Shown here one piece after another: positions 32,471 through 43,997 of a stretch of DNA of 64,000 nt; the stretch's first letter is position 1, and every line of letters starts with the position of its first letter. Location of the stretch: positions 124,001-188,000 of the forward strand of contig KV918895.1 in assembly GCA_002049455.2 (NCBI GenBank), given 5' to 3'. The stretch is from Porphyra umbilicalis. Taxonomy: Eukaryota > Rhodophyta > Bangiophyceae > Bangiales > Bangiaceae. The translations under genes and the position numbers were made by a program. The notes under the pieces were generated by a model. The model worked only from the letters and a program-made list of their open reading frames with translations. It ran no database searches and was not told where the DNA came from.

Positions 32471-33330
32471 GGGTGGATACTCTCACCGCGCAAGTCGCTT
32501 GCATAGGCTCAAGACCTCCGCGCGCTCGTGGCATGCATCACTGTAAATTGTTCGATGCATCGAGGCAGAAGGAAGGAAAAGAAAAAAAAAGGAAAAAAAA
32601 GAAGGAAACGAGCAGTCTCAGAGGATTGCAGGCAGGCCGGAGAACAGATGCGGGAAGAACGGAAATTACAGTGAAGAAAAAGATGATTATCAGAAGAAAC
32701 GGGTTGACACAAGGCGAGTCGCTGCCCCGACATCCATGCCGAGCCAATCTAGTCGTCTGACAGAGCTTGATAGAGACGGCCCAAGGAATGATGCGAGCTT
32801 GGAACGAACTTATGCACGAAAATAACTCCACTACATGTATATGAAAGCTTAGACCTTGGCGGAGCTTTCGAGGGCTTCATTAGCAAAAATATTTGAGTGC
32901 ACAAGCAGTCCCGGTCTCGGTCGATGAGGACAAAATTGGGGGATCAGCAATAGCATGCAGCTCCCAACATGCACCCCCTCATCAGACCAGGCGCCAGACC
33001 AACAGTAGTCCAGCAAGCAGGCGGCAGGCTCGTCCCGGAACCCGTCGCCGCGAATCAGCTGCTGCCACCTCCTCAGCAGCCCACACACGAGATGATGCGG
33101 AATGAAATGGACCGTGTAAGCCGGCAGCCTCAAATGGTGGGAAGGCGTCAGCCACCTCGGACCGGGAAGATCTCGCAGGGAATCAATCATGGTGGCTCTG
33201 GCATTGCTTGGGGCGCGTGGGGGACGGGGCCGGAGATCAACTGGTGTGACGCTGGAGGGGGGTCAACAGACCGGCATACAGCGCGTGTGCGCGCCAACCA
33301 ACCCACCCGAACCGTTTCCACTGCAATCCA
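32471..33330. other. Unassigned sequence with purine-rich tract and dispersed repeat
   Basis: A purine-rich A/G tract lies at about 32568-32615. The second copy of the 52-bp dispersed repeat is at 32900-32951. Short frames are open on both strands (for example minus 33190-32849) without recognisable motifs. Confidence 0.4.
32900..32951 (-). repeat. 52-bp dispersed repeat, copy 2
   Basis: The reverse complement of this stretch matches 7841-7892 at about 49 of 52 positions. Confidence 0.6.
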
Positions 33331-33744
33331 ATGGCACAGAAAGACGTCTGCCACTTCTTCGAGAAGGCGTCCACATGGCAACGCGGCGCTGTTACAGCTC
33401 AACTGTCTCGAGATACTGGCGGGAGCCACTGGCCACCGTCGCTGCTGCCGAATGCAGCGGACGGACCGGGTGCATTTGTACAGATGGCCTACCTCGAGGC
33501 AGGCCGCCGCGCGGCCCTACGAGCATTGATTGCGCGGTATTCTGCAGGGTGGGAAAAACTGCGAGTTTGGACGTCAAAAGGCCACAATAATGGGGCCAAA
33601 TTTGATTATCTTCCCGGATTTCATTGCGAATACCTCCATGGGGGCCTGTATAGGCGTCTACTGGCGCGCATTCAGGCCACTGCACCCGGTGTGCCACTAA
33701 GACCCAGCACTTCCTGGGCCCATAAAGGAACATCTAGAATTTAG
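33331..33744 (+). CDS. Hypothetical 137-residue protein
   Basis: An ATG at 33331 opens a frame with balanced amino-acid composition, unlike most frames here. It includes DVCHFFEKASTWQRG, AYLEAGRRAALRALIARY, and YLPGFHCEYLHGGLYRRLL. I recognise no domain and see no signal peptide or membrane segment. It could be a small gene, one exon of a larger gene, or a decayed fragment. Confidence 0.3.
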   Translation: MAQKDVCHFFEKASTWQRGAVTAQLSRDTGGSHWPPSLLPNAADGPGAFVQMAYLEAGRRAALRALIARYSAGWEKLRVWTSKGHNNGAKFDYLPGFHCEYLHGGLYRRLLARIQATAPGVPLRPSTSWAHKGTSRI

Positions 33745-36455
33745 TGGCACGGTGGGTACACAGGCCTTGAGGCGCCGCAACAGCGGCCTCCATGGACTAG
33801 GATCGCAAGGCTTCCCTCACTGCTGGCGGCAAACTTCGACATCGACCACCGCTGTACCCAGCGGTCGCTGTGTTCGTTCTTCCCTTCGCTTTCTCCCTCG
33901 GTGCTTCGCGCCCTGGCTGACCTGCCCATACCCGAGGGGATGGAGACCTCCTTACGCGAGCAAGGATCCCTGAGATGTCCGATTTTTCCCTTCCAATGAC
34001 CATGCACGTACCCTACCCTTGTCTTCCTCGCCGCTCTCTTTTGACTCGTCCATCGATTCTCCCGTCATCACTTCTACCGTCGCTTCTGGGCGTACCAGAT
34101 AAGCCCTCATAAAGGGGGAGTCGCCCGCGGGTGCTGCTGTGGCGGCCGAGGCGGCGGCATGGACGGCGACGGGGACGGCGGTGGCCTCTTCCGGGTGGAG
34201 GTAGTCGACGGGACGGTCGCGGGGGGGTAAAATTTCGCCTGCAGGTTGCGACGCAAGCATTTGGTGGAGCAGGGGGTGGGTGTGCGTGGGGAGGACTCGT
34301 ATTGGGCCTGGACATGCTTTTGTGGCTACAGTAGCGCGTCGTTTTGATGCGGTTTTCACCGCTGGACGTGCTGTGCTGTAGGACGGCGTGCTGATGGTGC
34401 AGGGACAGAGCCACAGCTGTCTTGGTGGCCCTCTTTTGTCTCGTGTGTCTTGTGCTTATGGTGTTCGTTCCAGTGGGTAGCCCGACGTGGCGTAGCGGCC
34501 TGCGATGCATGAACTATGAGAGGGAGCACAGGCGACTACAAAAGTATCGCCGAGCTGTTCCATTGACCGCGTGTCTGGTCGCAGCCCGAGGGCGCTAGCG
34601 ACATGGGAGCAGCACCCTATGCTTTTGATGTACACAGCAAAGAAAAAGGAGCACGAATAGACGCCTCCGTTCGGTGGCGTTGTTGGGAGAGTTAGCGCTG
34701 TTTGTTGATATGGAGACGGGGCAACTAGGTTTGGAGGTGGTCCACAGGACGGTCGCAGTGGGGGTGCGGGCCGGCCTGCGGGATATTGCAGACTCCGTTG
34801 AAACTGTGGCGGGGTTGTGTTTGCGGAGGTGTGCTATGTGGCCTGCGCGTGCTCGTAGAACTGATGCGTTCAGTCGCTTACAGCACAGCCAACAACACCA
34901 CATCGAGTCCGAACCCGAACCCATTTAAGGCTGCCACGTTTGTAACGTGTGGGACTCTCATTGGGTAATGGGCTCACCCCGACCCAGCAGCGAACACTGG
35001 CTCACACGAGCAGTGTACTTGAACGAAAACAGGGGCAACATCCTCACACGGAACTGTAAAACATGTGGAAATCACATCCTACGTTGGTGGCTGTGTTTCT
35101 CCGCATTCAACAGGCGCAGATGTCTCCCTCATGCCTGGTTACGGTGCCAGGTGTGGCGATGCAATCGTCACTGGTCATACCTGCGATCATTGTTGAACTT
35201 TTGTCGATCGTTAACGATCAGAGGGCCACTTGCGGCCAAAACACGAGTGCAGCACGCGGTCGTTGGACAATTTAGGGCAACGTTTCGGGTCAGCACGTGT
35301 CTCCATCGCGTGAGATGCCATCTTTCTCGGCCAGATTGTAGCCGGGGCTCACACGGACGCTTCCGGGCCACGATTGGCTCGGTAACTTTGCGGCAAGGGG
35401 CACACAGCGACGAACGAGGCACACAGCGACGAACGAGGCACGGAAAAGCCGTCGTGTAGCCGTTCCTGGTGGCCCTCAGGGAGCAGCCATCCAGGTTCCG
35501 CTGACGGAAATGCCAGGCGTACGGCACGAGGCGCGAAACACTGGCCATCAGGCCCCTCTTTTGCTACCTTTGAGTGGCCCACGCACGCGCCAAATCTCGA
35601 GTGAGGCCAGAGAACCGCCCCGGAGGCTCGGACGAGTCATCGGCAGGCTGTGGTTATTTTGTTGGAGTAGCCGTGTGGTGGATACGTCGCACACCATGAC
35701 GCGCAGCTCGTCACGGAGGCATGAGACGCGGAAAAGACTGTCAGCGAGCCACTTGGGGCGCTACACGTGCCACATTGTTGACGCTTCTCTGCGATGAAAG
35801 ATTTTTGTCTGGAACTTTCCATTCGCATGCTTCGGTGTTGGCAGGTCATCGGGGCAAGATGGGGCCCTCTGACCAGTACACAAAAACACTGGTCTGTAGG
35901 GCCTGAAGAAGGGCGTGTGACCATCTCCCGACACCTGTAAGGGGAGGTGGAGCGCTGAGTGGCCCCCTCAAGCATTCCAGTCGAGAGAGCGGCCGTGCGT
36001 ACGGAGCGGCGTTTTTGCCGGCGCTCCATCTCGCCATCGCCTGCTCACCCGACTGCTTCAACGGCGCTCACCGTGCCGACGGTGGACACCCACATTCACA
36101 CCCACCACCCACTCACGCGACACCCTACTCATCGCCTCTGATCCCATCATCTGTGACCTTATGCTCTCTGATCTCATCGTCTCTGGCCCCCTCTTCCGTG
36201 GCGAGGCCTTCGCGGTTGTCACACCATCATTCTCTCCCGCGCACGGACCGTCGGCCTGGGTGCTGCAGGCCACCTGCTGGCCTCCCTCAAGGCCGACGAA
36301 CTGGGGCTCCATTCCGGCTGTCATTCGCCTGGCTGCCTGCCGCCTCGGCCGGTGACAGCAGCAGCGGGGCCGGCCGGGCCAAAACGTCTGAGAACGACGT
36401 GGCCGTCAGGTCGGCAACGGCGGCGGGGGATACGGCCTCGACCAAGGCCGTCAAC
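33745..36455. other. Unassigned region, no confident gene
   Basis: A minus-strand frame from an ATG at 34260 to 33952 (102 residues, acidic C-terminal half with MTGESMDESKESGEED) is the best small candidate. Short minus-strand stretches near 35950-35640 also look protein-like but are broken in every frame. A 19-bp tandem duplication of CACACAGCGACGAACGAGG lies at about 35401-35438. Nothing here can be named. Confidence 0.3.
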
Positions 36456-37586
36456 ATGAGCTGCAAGCACGGGAGTCCCACGCTGCAGCATGCTGTCGCG
36501 GTCGAGTCGGCCGCGGCGGGGCGTGCGGCCTCAGCCGAGGTCGCCGGGAGTAGCGGCAAGCGCAAAGCTGACGGCCAGCAGGGGTACGATTCCCTCCAGG
36601 TAGCCAAGGTGGCACACGTGGCCCAAGGCCACTGCAAGGAGACCGGTGCGACCGTTCCGCAGGCCGAGGCGCCGGTTGGGGGCGCCCCAGCGTCGGACAA
36701 GGCCGACATAGCCCACGTGGCCGCGACTCACAACTTCTCCGTCGATGACTTCGGCCGTGCATTCAAGGCCGTCGACGCACTCGGCCTGAAGTGGACCACG
36801 CGCCAGCAGCGAGTGATCCTTCGCCGTGCTACCATGGAGCAGCGCGCAATCGCTTTCCTGCTGGCCGAGCGCCTTTACGTGGCCAATATGCGTCAGTGGG
36901 AGGCGCTGAAGCTGTACTGGAACATGGTCCGCGCCACGCAGCAGGCCAAGCAGTCTACTGAGGCCTTTGGTCTTTATGGCGTGGCCTACACCGGCTGCCC
37001 GGCCATCAAGGACCGCTACAAACAAGCATGCACGGCCGGCACTACCACGGCCGATGCGACCGAAATGCTCAAGGCCGCAGTGGGCTCGGCAGGTACGCTT
37101 GGGAAGGGCAAAGGCGAGGCCGTGGCGGCCTCGGTGGGTGCGGCTGAGATTGTCAAGCGTGAGGCCGTTGCGGCCTCGCCGGGGGTGGTATTGACGAGCA
37201 AGGCCGCCGCGGCCTTTGCGGGGGTGGCCTCGAGTGCTGCCACAGGCAAGGGCAAGGGCAAGGCTGTGGCGGCCTCGGCGGCGGCTTCCTCGACGGGGGA
37301 TGCTGGGCGCAACAAGCGTGCGGCGGCGGCTGCATCGGCCGCTGACACAGACGATGACGATGTCGTCATCGCCAACGTCATTCTGGCCAAGCCCATGGCC
37401 AACGCTACCAAGGAGGGGGGCTCCGCTGCTGCTGGAGCAGTACCATCGAATTGTTTTACTCCAGTGCCGCACGCGGCGGTGCGTGACACCGGCAAGGTTG
37501 CTAAGCAGGAGCCGCTGCTGTCCTGCACGCCGTCACGGGCGCCGCAGCGACTTTCGTGGCGGGGGTCTTTGGATTCGGGGACTTGA
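36456..37586 (+). CDS. Hypothetical nuclear-type protein with a helical domain
   Basis: The first in-frame ATG is at 36456, giving 376 residues. The frame is open upstream to about 36015 without an ATG, so a 5' exon is possible. A basic GKRKAD motif near residue 34 could be a nuclear signal. Residues ~92-210 look like a compact helical domain (VDDFGRAFKAVDALGLKW, LLAERLYVANMRQWEALKLY). An Ala/Lys-rich linker follows with repeated EAVAAS and GKGKG phrases. The tail has an acidic run and hydrophobic patch (DTDDDDVVIANVIL) resembling a SUMO-interacting motif. I cannot name a family. It is among the best host-gene candidates in the window. Confidence 0.5.
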   Translation: MSCKHGSPTLQHAVAVESAAAGRAASAEVAGSSGKRKADGQQGYDSLQVAKVAHVAQGHCKETGATVPQAEAPVGGAPASDKADIAHVAATHNFSVDDFGRAFKAVDALGLKWTTRQQRVILRRATMEQRAIAFLLAERLYVANMRQWEALKLYWNMVRATQQAKQSTEAFGLYGVAYTGCPAIKDRYKQACTAGTTTADATEMLKAAVGSAGTLGKGKGEAVAASVGAAEIVKREAVAASPGVVLTSKAAAAFAGVASSAATGKGKGKAVAASAAASSTGDAGRNKRAAAAASAADTDDDDVVIANVILAKPMANATKEGGSAAAGAVPSNCFTPVPHAAVRDTGKVAKQEPLLSCTPSRAPQRLSWRGSLDSGT

Positions 37587-39873
37587 ACTTGAGCGGCCCG
37601 GCAAGGGCCGCGTGGGTTAGCAAGTGACTTGTGGCTGAGGTAGGGAGGGAGGAGAGAGTGGCCTTTGGTGTGGTGTGGCCGCTTGTACGACTGGGCCGCC
37701 CACCTTCTCGTGGTCGCAGAAGCGGCCACTGTCTTTTGGACCTTTTGCTGTGCGTGGCTCTGTACGGAGCCCTGGGTGTTGCATTAGTTTGTGCTTCGTG
37801 CTTGCTTCTCGCTTGTGCAGTGGGCGTTGGCGACGCAGTGCTTCCCGCAGCCTCTTATTTTTCTTTCTTGCTCGTGTTATGCAAACGACGTATCGTTACT
37901 TCTTGGTATCCACACGTCGAGGCTATCCCTACAGCACACCCATGAGAGCTTTGCGTGCGTGTGTGGATATTCCGGAAACTGCGCGTTCCTCAGACTGGGT
38001 CGGAAACAACGTCGGCAACAGGAAGAACCTGGTGCCTTTGCGCCCAGTGCCTCTGCCATCTTCCATTCACTTTCCCGCTGCTCGTGCCTCCATCTTCTTC
38101 TGCCTCAGGCCCTGTCTTAGCGGAGGCGTTCGGCCCTTGTCTGGACACAAACACAGACCTGTCGTTGGTCAGACACTTGGCCGAAGGAGTGCCTGGCCAA
38201 CCAGCACTCTGTATTCTCGTTTGAGATTCTCCCGATAATTACAGGGCCTCATCTCACGCGTTGTGTGTCATCTGGATGACCTGTGACTGTATTGTTCCAC
38301 CTCGGGACACGAGGCACTTTGAATTGGAGATCAAGTCTGACTCGCGACTACAGATGGGTCCAAGATCTTTCTGTAGGCCATCCTCAGAGGTGGGCGCGGG
38401 GCTTGGACCCTCTGTCACATGGACAGACAATGAAGCATCGAAAGTGAGGCGAGTCCAGATGCCAGTCGAGATACCAGTCCAGATACAAGTCATGTGGCGC
38501 AGATCCATGAAAAGAGGGCTTCCGATAGGTCGTAACCGAACACGCTGCAGATCATTGAAAGAGCGGCTTTAGATTGGTCCGAGCAGAACACAATGAATGG
38601 TGAGAAGAGCGTTGGTGGCGCGCTGACACTGCCGTCATCAGCAAATTACCTTCGGGCACGTTTGCGTTTCGATCTTGTTCCTTGTGCGCCGGCTTTCCTT
38701 CCTAAAGTGTGGCGTGCCTTGCTCCATCACATCCTCGGACTCGCGCGATGGTATCAAGCGCCTGTGTGCGCTGTCCACTGCCGCGGCTCGCAGGCCGCGT
38801 CTCGCACGCGGCAGGGAACGTGCTCATTTCTTTTATTGCTGGCTGATGATTCACACAGGTGTGGGTCCAGTGTATCCTGGACCGTGATCCCGTGAACAGG
38901 CTCCACACTAAGGGCCTCGAGTCGGGCCCTGAAATCAATATTGCGAGATACACAAGCGGTGGTCGGTCGGTCAGTTTTGGCCCAGCATGGGCCTCGAACA
39001 GAGGGTGTTGGGTCCAGGCTCAGTGTCGCTCAGAGAATTCAATTTCGGTCCCTGGAAAGCACTCCATTCGGCCCCTTCAGGGGCCCAGAGTGTCGCACGC
39101 GGTCCATCGATCTCGCTCGAAGCGGCCCATGTTCTGGAGAGCCGAAGACCAAGGGCCTCAGAATGCTCCATGGGGGACCCCGGTCCGCCTGTCAGCACCT
39201 CCTTTGCGACCCAACAGCGCGTGGCTTATACCACGCAATGCCATCGGCACCCCCTTTTTTCGACCCGGCAGCGCCTGGCCCGGGACACGCAACCGCTCGA
39301 AACCATCGACACGGCCCAGGGCCTGCCCTTCCACACTAACAATGGCTCAGTGCTGGCGAGGAGGTGTCCTTGCATTGCACGCACGCACACACCTACAGGC
39401 GGATGCCAGCGCAAGCGCAGACTCATCGTGGCCCACACTCGCCTCTGGCACACTCAATCGCTGCTCTGCATCCCTCACGGCCTCGGTGCCGTCCCACGCT
39501 CCCGCGCGCGCCGACCCAACCGTCATCACCACTCTTCCGTCGGACCCCTTTGGTCCACCTTCACCCCTGTGCCGCTTGGCGGCCGCCGGCACGGCCGCCA
39601 ACACCGCCCCTGATCTGCCGCTTGGCCGCCGTGCTGCCGCTTGGTCGCCGCGCTGCCGCTTGTCCTGGCGCCTGGCAGCTTTCACTGCCGCCTCGCCTCC
39701 CTGCCGCTTTGCCAACCCGCTGCCGCGTGGCTTCGGCGCTGCGATCGCAACCAAGCTGTCTACACTCCACTGTACTCTTGCAACTGTGCTGGGTTTGCGG
39801 CTGCGCCGTCGCCGTTTGCGGAGCTATCGACCCAGCAACGGCTCTTTCCCGATCCGAGCCGAGCCCGAGTCCA
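37587..39873. other. Unassigned region
   Basis: No frame carries a recognisable domain. From 37600 to 38250 the composition is more T-rich, consistent with 3' flank of the gene on its left. Short phrase repeats occur near 38440-38500 (CCAGTCGAGATACCAGTCC). From 39400 rightward Pro-rich frames lead into the next gene and may include its 5' leader. Confidence 0.4.
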
Positions 39874-40692
39874 ATGGCTACGACGCCGCCTCCGTTTCGT
39901 TCGACGCCGCCACCCACTCCCCAACGCGTAGCTCCGGCAGTGGCGGCTTCTCCGCCTCGTTCGACGCCCCCACCCCCTGCACGTAAAGTATCTCCACCTC
40001 CCCCGACAACGCCCCCGCGCCCTGACGAGAGCGGCGCTGACACTGTGGCCGGTGTGCGCGCGCCTACCTCTGCAGCGGAGTTGGCCGCCGCGGCGGAGAT
40101 GGACCCAGCAGCTGACATTGCTACCGGCGAGCAGCAGGCGGCGACGCGGTCTCGAGATGACGCCCCCGCCTTAACCCCCCGCCCCAAGTATGGCCCGCCG
40201 GCGCGGACAATTTCCAAGGCCCAGGTACGGCGGGGCCTGCGGAGCATCTGTACGGAGTGCAAGCGCTCCCAGACCGCGAGCAGCAACGTTTCCATGTGCC
40301 CGGACACCTGCCCATGCCCCTGGGCGCGTCGGCCCTCTCCACAACCGGGCTGGGGGTTGCGGTGGGCCAGGGCGGGTGACGGCGCGTACTTTAGCCGCAC
40401 TGTGGAGCGGCGGGCGATGCGCCGCCTGTGCTTTGTTTGCCGCAACGCGCTGACTGTCGGGAGCGAGCATCTCACGTGCCCGCCGTGGTGTCCCTGTCCG
40501 TGGGCGTCCCCTCTTACCGTCCTGATTCTCCCCAACGAGAACGGCATCTCGGAGAGGGTTACGTGGGAGGGCCGCCAGGAGCGGCTGGACCAGGAGCGCG
40601 AGGAGAACCTGGAGCGTTTGCGACAATTGCCTCCTCGCTGGGAACGTCGCCTTTCCTGGCCCGACGCCTCTGGCAACCGCAACGAGTATTAA
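39874..40692 (+). CDS. Protein with two identically spaced Cys motifs
   Basis: The ATG at 39874 gives 272 residues; the frame is open upstream but without a better start. Residues 1-110 are Pro/Ala-rich and probably disordered. Two copies of C-x2-C-x12-C-x3-C-x-C-P-W occur at residues 126-150 (CTEC...CPDTCPCPW) and 186-210 (CFVC...CPPWCPCPW), 60 residues apart, each preceded by a basic helix (VRRGLRS and RRAMRRL). Each motif has five Cys and could bind zinc. The C-terminal ~60 residues are charged and likely helical (ERLDQEREENLERLRQL). The family is unknown to me. It lies upstream of the SANT/NAM-like gene on the same strand, so it might be part of the Harbinger element or a host gene. Confidence 0.55.
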   Translation: MATTPPPFRSTPPPTPQRVAPAVAASPPRSTPPPPARKVSPPPPTTPPRPDESGADTVAGVRAPTSAAELAAAAEMDPAADIATGEQQAATRSRDDAPALTPRPKYGPPARTISKAQVRRGLRSICTECKRSQTASSNVSMCPDTCPCPWARRPSPQPGWGLRWARAGDGAYFSRTVERRAMRRLCFVCRNALTVGSEHLTCPPWCPCPWASPLTVLILPNENGISERVTWEGRQERLDQEREENLERLRQLPPRWERRLSWPDASGNRNEY

Positions 40693-41162
40693 GTGAACGT
40701 CAACCTGCCGCAGGACCCAGTGTGGTGCGAACCCCAGCGCTTGGGGCCACTGCCGCTGCCTCGGCGGCACTAGCGCTCGGCGACTTTGTTGTGGCCTCTA
40801 CGACGGCCGCGACCTGAGGCGGCCGCCACTACGGCTGCTGTCCCTGACCCACCCTGCGACCCGCCCTGCCCCAGTTCCGACTGTGTTCTGTTGAAAAAAG
40901 ACCGTGGACAATCTCCTGCCCAAGAGCTTCCCGCTCTGCCCCTCTTCCGTTCTTTTTTGCTTTTTCCAACGACCGTGGACCAGACCCTGCTTAAGGACTT
41001 TCCCCCCCGCTCTGCCCCTCCTCCGTTCTTTTTGCTTTTTCCAACAACCGTGGACCAGACCCTGCCTTAGTACTTGCCCGAACGACAAGGCCAACCTCAT
41101 CAAGACGGCCAGCACATGGCCGGCTTCAACAACTCTGGCGGCCCCGCTTCTCCCGCCGCGCC
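40693..41162 (+). repeat. Intergenic sequence with a 71-75-bp direct repeat
   Basis: ACCGTGGAC followed by a pyrimidine-rich stretch (CTCTGCCCCTC, TTTTTGCTTTTTCCAAC) recurs at 40901, 40972 and 41047. The stretch separates two plus-strand genes. Confidence 0.6.
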
Positions 41163-41462
41163 GACCCCCCCGCCGACGCGCCTTGTGCATCCACAGAGGA
41201 CGAGATCACGCCAGTCACCGACCATCCTGCCGCAGCGCCGGCAGTCTCGACGCCGCACACGCAAACGGCGCAGAACACCTCCCTCCCCGGGGCGCTGGAG
41301 GAGCCTGTGAGGCAGCAGACCGAGGAGGATCGCTTGCGCGCCGCGCTCAACCATCTACGTGGGGAGGCCGCCGCAGCGCACAGCGCCGCCGCGCGTGTTC
41401 AAGCGCAAAACAGGAGCGGCCGCGGCACTCGCGGCGTGTCATGAATTCACGCCGAGCGAAAC

Positions 41463-43028
41463 GTGCTCGCGGCCGTCTACAAGGAGGCGGTGCTCAACGC
41501 TGTGATCGGCGTGGACCAAACCATCGATACTTTTGACGATGACGTGGCCGACCGCTTCCGCCGCCGTCTGCCGGACCACATGCATCAAGTCGGGCGCCGC
41601 TGGGCCCGCTCGACTCCTGCCATTATGAAGGAGCTGCGGTACCGCATCCTTCCCGCTGTCAATCGCTTCAAGGACTGCTATCTGGCCATGCTGAAGCTGA
41701 AGATGACTGGCCATCCCTCGCCTGAGCAGCTCGTAAACGCTGCCAAGGCCAAGTACAATGGCCTCAACCCCTACGATGGCCTCAACCCCGCTGTCGCGGA
41801 CAAGCTGTCGTGCCCTCCGCTGAGCAACTGGCGGATCCTTAAAGAGTTGGATAAGTTCAGCCGCGGTGCGACGATTGCGGCGCTGGGGGTCACGGCGGCC
41901 GCCCAAGGCGTCTCGGCGGCCGACCATGCTGATGCGGACCCCCTCACGCTTTCTGGAGGTGCGGAAGCTGAAGACCGAGACGAGGGCGACGGCCACTCGC
42001 CGCTGTCTTCTACGTTTGCGCGTGGCAAGAGCATGTTTCAAGATCGGCCTGTTGGCAACAAGGCCGCAAAGGCGGCTCTTCGGGCGGACTTGCATCTGCA
42101 CCGCGAGGCGGCCTCCAACGCGGCCGCACTAGAGTCCCTGGCCAAGTCGGCATTCGAGCGCAACACGTTGGCCTTTTGGTCAAGGCTGGAGGTCACCAAT
42201 TCCGCAGATGGCCGCAAATGGTGGGCCATTGAGATGCGCAAGCGCCTCAAGACAGCGGAGGACAACGAGAGCGACGACATGACCAATGGCATGGGCGACT
42301 CGTCTTGGCGTGACGACATGAACGTGGACGTGGGCGCGGCCACGGCGTCAGGCGGCCGACGAGGTGACGACGGCAGTCGACCGCTTGGCGACGGCAGTCG
42401 ACGTGTTGGCGACGGCGGTCGCCGCCGTGCACGAGCTGTCATGGAAGAGGACGATGATGGGCTTGCGTTTTCTGGCCAAGCTCGTGGCCAAGGCCCTGGG
42501 GGTGGTGGAGCAAGCCGCCGTGGGGGTGGTGCGCTTCGAGGTGTTGGTCGTCACGTGCAAGGCCGACCTCACGGCCGAGGTCGAGCAACCACACGAGGCC
42601 GGGGGCGATGCCAGCGCGTCCGCACTGTACGTAACGCGGGTGTCTCGTCTTTTTCTTTGTCTTCTGCCACGTCGCGTCCCCCTCTGCCCTCGACACCCTA
42701 CGACGACGAGGACAACGAGGAAGTTTACCTCATTGGCGATGACTACTACCACGTGGAGCCGCCGCCACAGACTGCGCCCGTGACGACGCCGACGACGCCG
42801 GCACTCGACGCTTCTGCAATGGACCCGCCTGCGCCTTCCACCCCCATCGAGGCAGCAGATGAGGAGGCGGCCGCCATGATTGCGGCCGCGGCGGCCCGTA
42901 CAGACTCCGACGTCAGCTGTGGGAAGCTGTCGGACGACGTGGACAAGGACGAGGAGGAGCCAGACAAACCAAGGCCGGGCGGCCGCACGAGTCGCGGCCG
43001 TGCCACTACCTCTGCCGCGGCTCAGTAG
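41463..43028 (+). CDS. SANT/NAM-associated protein of a PIF/Harbinger element
   Basis: The frame encodes 521 residues. The N-terminal ~110 residues (IGVDQTIDTF, RRWARSTPAIMKELRYRI, VNRFKDCYLAML) follow the Myb/SANT-like pattern of Harbinger accessory proteins. SNWRILKELDKF near residue 121 and RPVGNKAAKAA near 195 match the NAM-associated C-terminal motif. An Arg/Gly-rich region and an acidic tail follow. Coding character continues upstream in frame (EEPVRQQTEEDRLRAALNHL) past a TGA at 41442-41444, and downstream past a TAG at 43026-43028 to about 43370, so the copy may be damaged or spliced. The first codon given is a GTG, so the true start is upstream. In Harbinger systems the Myb-like partner helps the transposase enter the nucleus and bind DNA. 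The convergent transposase at 43998-45512 supports that pairing. Confidence 0.65.
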   Translation: MLAAVYKEAVLNAVIGVDQTIDTFDDDVADRFRRRLPDHMHQVGRRWARSTPAIMKELRYRILPAVNRFKDCYLAMLKLKMTGHPSPEQLVNAAKAKYNGLNPYDGLNPAVADKLSCPPLSNWRILKELDKFSRGATIAALGVTAAAQGVSAADHADADPLTLSGGAEAEDRDEGDGHSPLSSTFARGKSMFQDRPVGNKAAKAALRADLHLHREAASNAAALESLAKSAFERNTLAFWSRLEVTNSADGRKWWAIEMRKRLKTAEDNESDDMTNGMGDSSWRDDMNVDVGAATASGGRRGDDGSRPLGDGSRRVGDGGRRRARAVMEEDDDGLAFSGQARGQGPGGGGASRRGGGALRGVGRHVQGRPHGRGRATTRGRGRCQRVRTVRNAGVSSFSLSSATSRPPLPSTPYDDEDNEEVYLIGDDYYHVEPPPQTAPVTTPTTPALDASAMDPPAPSTPIEAADEEAAAMIAAAAARTDSDVSCGKLSDDVDKDEEEPDKPRPGGRTSRGRATTSAAAQ

Positions 43029-43367
43029 GCCGGCGCCAGTTCTCAAGGCGGCAGCGACGTCCACTTGGACAGCGACTTTGCTACTGAAGCGCTGCTAGAC
43101 GGGGACTACCAGAGCGGCCGCAATCGCCGCGGCCACATCGCTACTACTGCGGCTCGCCCACCTTTGCCGCCACGCCGTCTTGTTACTGGACGGCGCGCGC
43201 GGTCGGCTGTGTCGCTGGCCTATGCCGAAGTGACTTGCTCATCCAGCTCATCCATCTCCAGCGAGGACGAGAAGGGGTGCGATGACCAACAGGATCTTTG
43301 CACGGCGGCCGCGCCCCATCGCGGCCAAGCTGTACCAAATGGCCGCCTTCGACGCGGCCGACTTTGA

Positions 43368-43997
43368 ATAGCGCACATCGCGTCTGTTTTTCTTTCTCCG
43401 TTTGTTTCTTTTCTGTACATGCTTTTCTTTCTCCGTTTGTCTTTTCTCTGTACATGCTTTCCTTGCGTCTGCTGTTGCCTTTATGTCATCGACTTGCTTT
43501 ACATCTTAGCCTGTAGATACTGTACAGTCCGAGCTACGTCACCTCTTTGTCATGCTCTACGAAAGTTGCGCTCACGCGCACTCGAACACACGCAACTGCG
43601 GCCTTTTCTGCCAAGTCACACAAAAAGGTGGATCCCGAAGCGGAAACAACCGCCCACAATGCTAGGTCCCCAAAGCGGCAACAAACGCACCGCGGGAACA
43701 ATCGCCCGCAAAGCTAGGTCGCCAAAGCGGCAACAAACGCAAGGCATCTACACATCTAAGGCAGCCGAGATGGGGCCAAAACAAACGCAAGGCGGCCCAG
43801 ATGAGGCCGCAATAAACAACTGAGGGACGAAGGAAGAAGAACTCAAAAGAGGCACGGAGCCCGGCCATGGTCGCACACTACTGACATGTCCACAAGGCTG
43901 GCGTAGCCAGCTGGCGTACATGGCTACAGAAAAAGAGACACAGTATCGAGGGAGAAAAAAACCGCACAGCGGGAAATAAAACCTTTGCGTACTCTAC
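43368..43997. other. Spacer between the convergent Harbinger genes, with short repeats
   Basis: A ~38-bp duplication of TTTTCTTTCTCCGTTTG...CTGTACATGCTT lies at about 43387-43460. Units of ~53 bp with CAAAGCGGCAACAAACGCA recur between 43625 and 43810. This is probably the shared 3' flank of the two genes. Confidence 0.5.
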
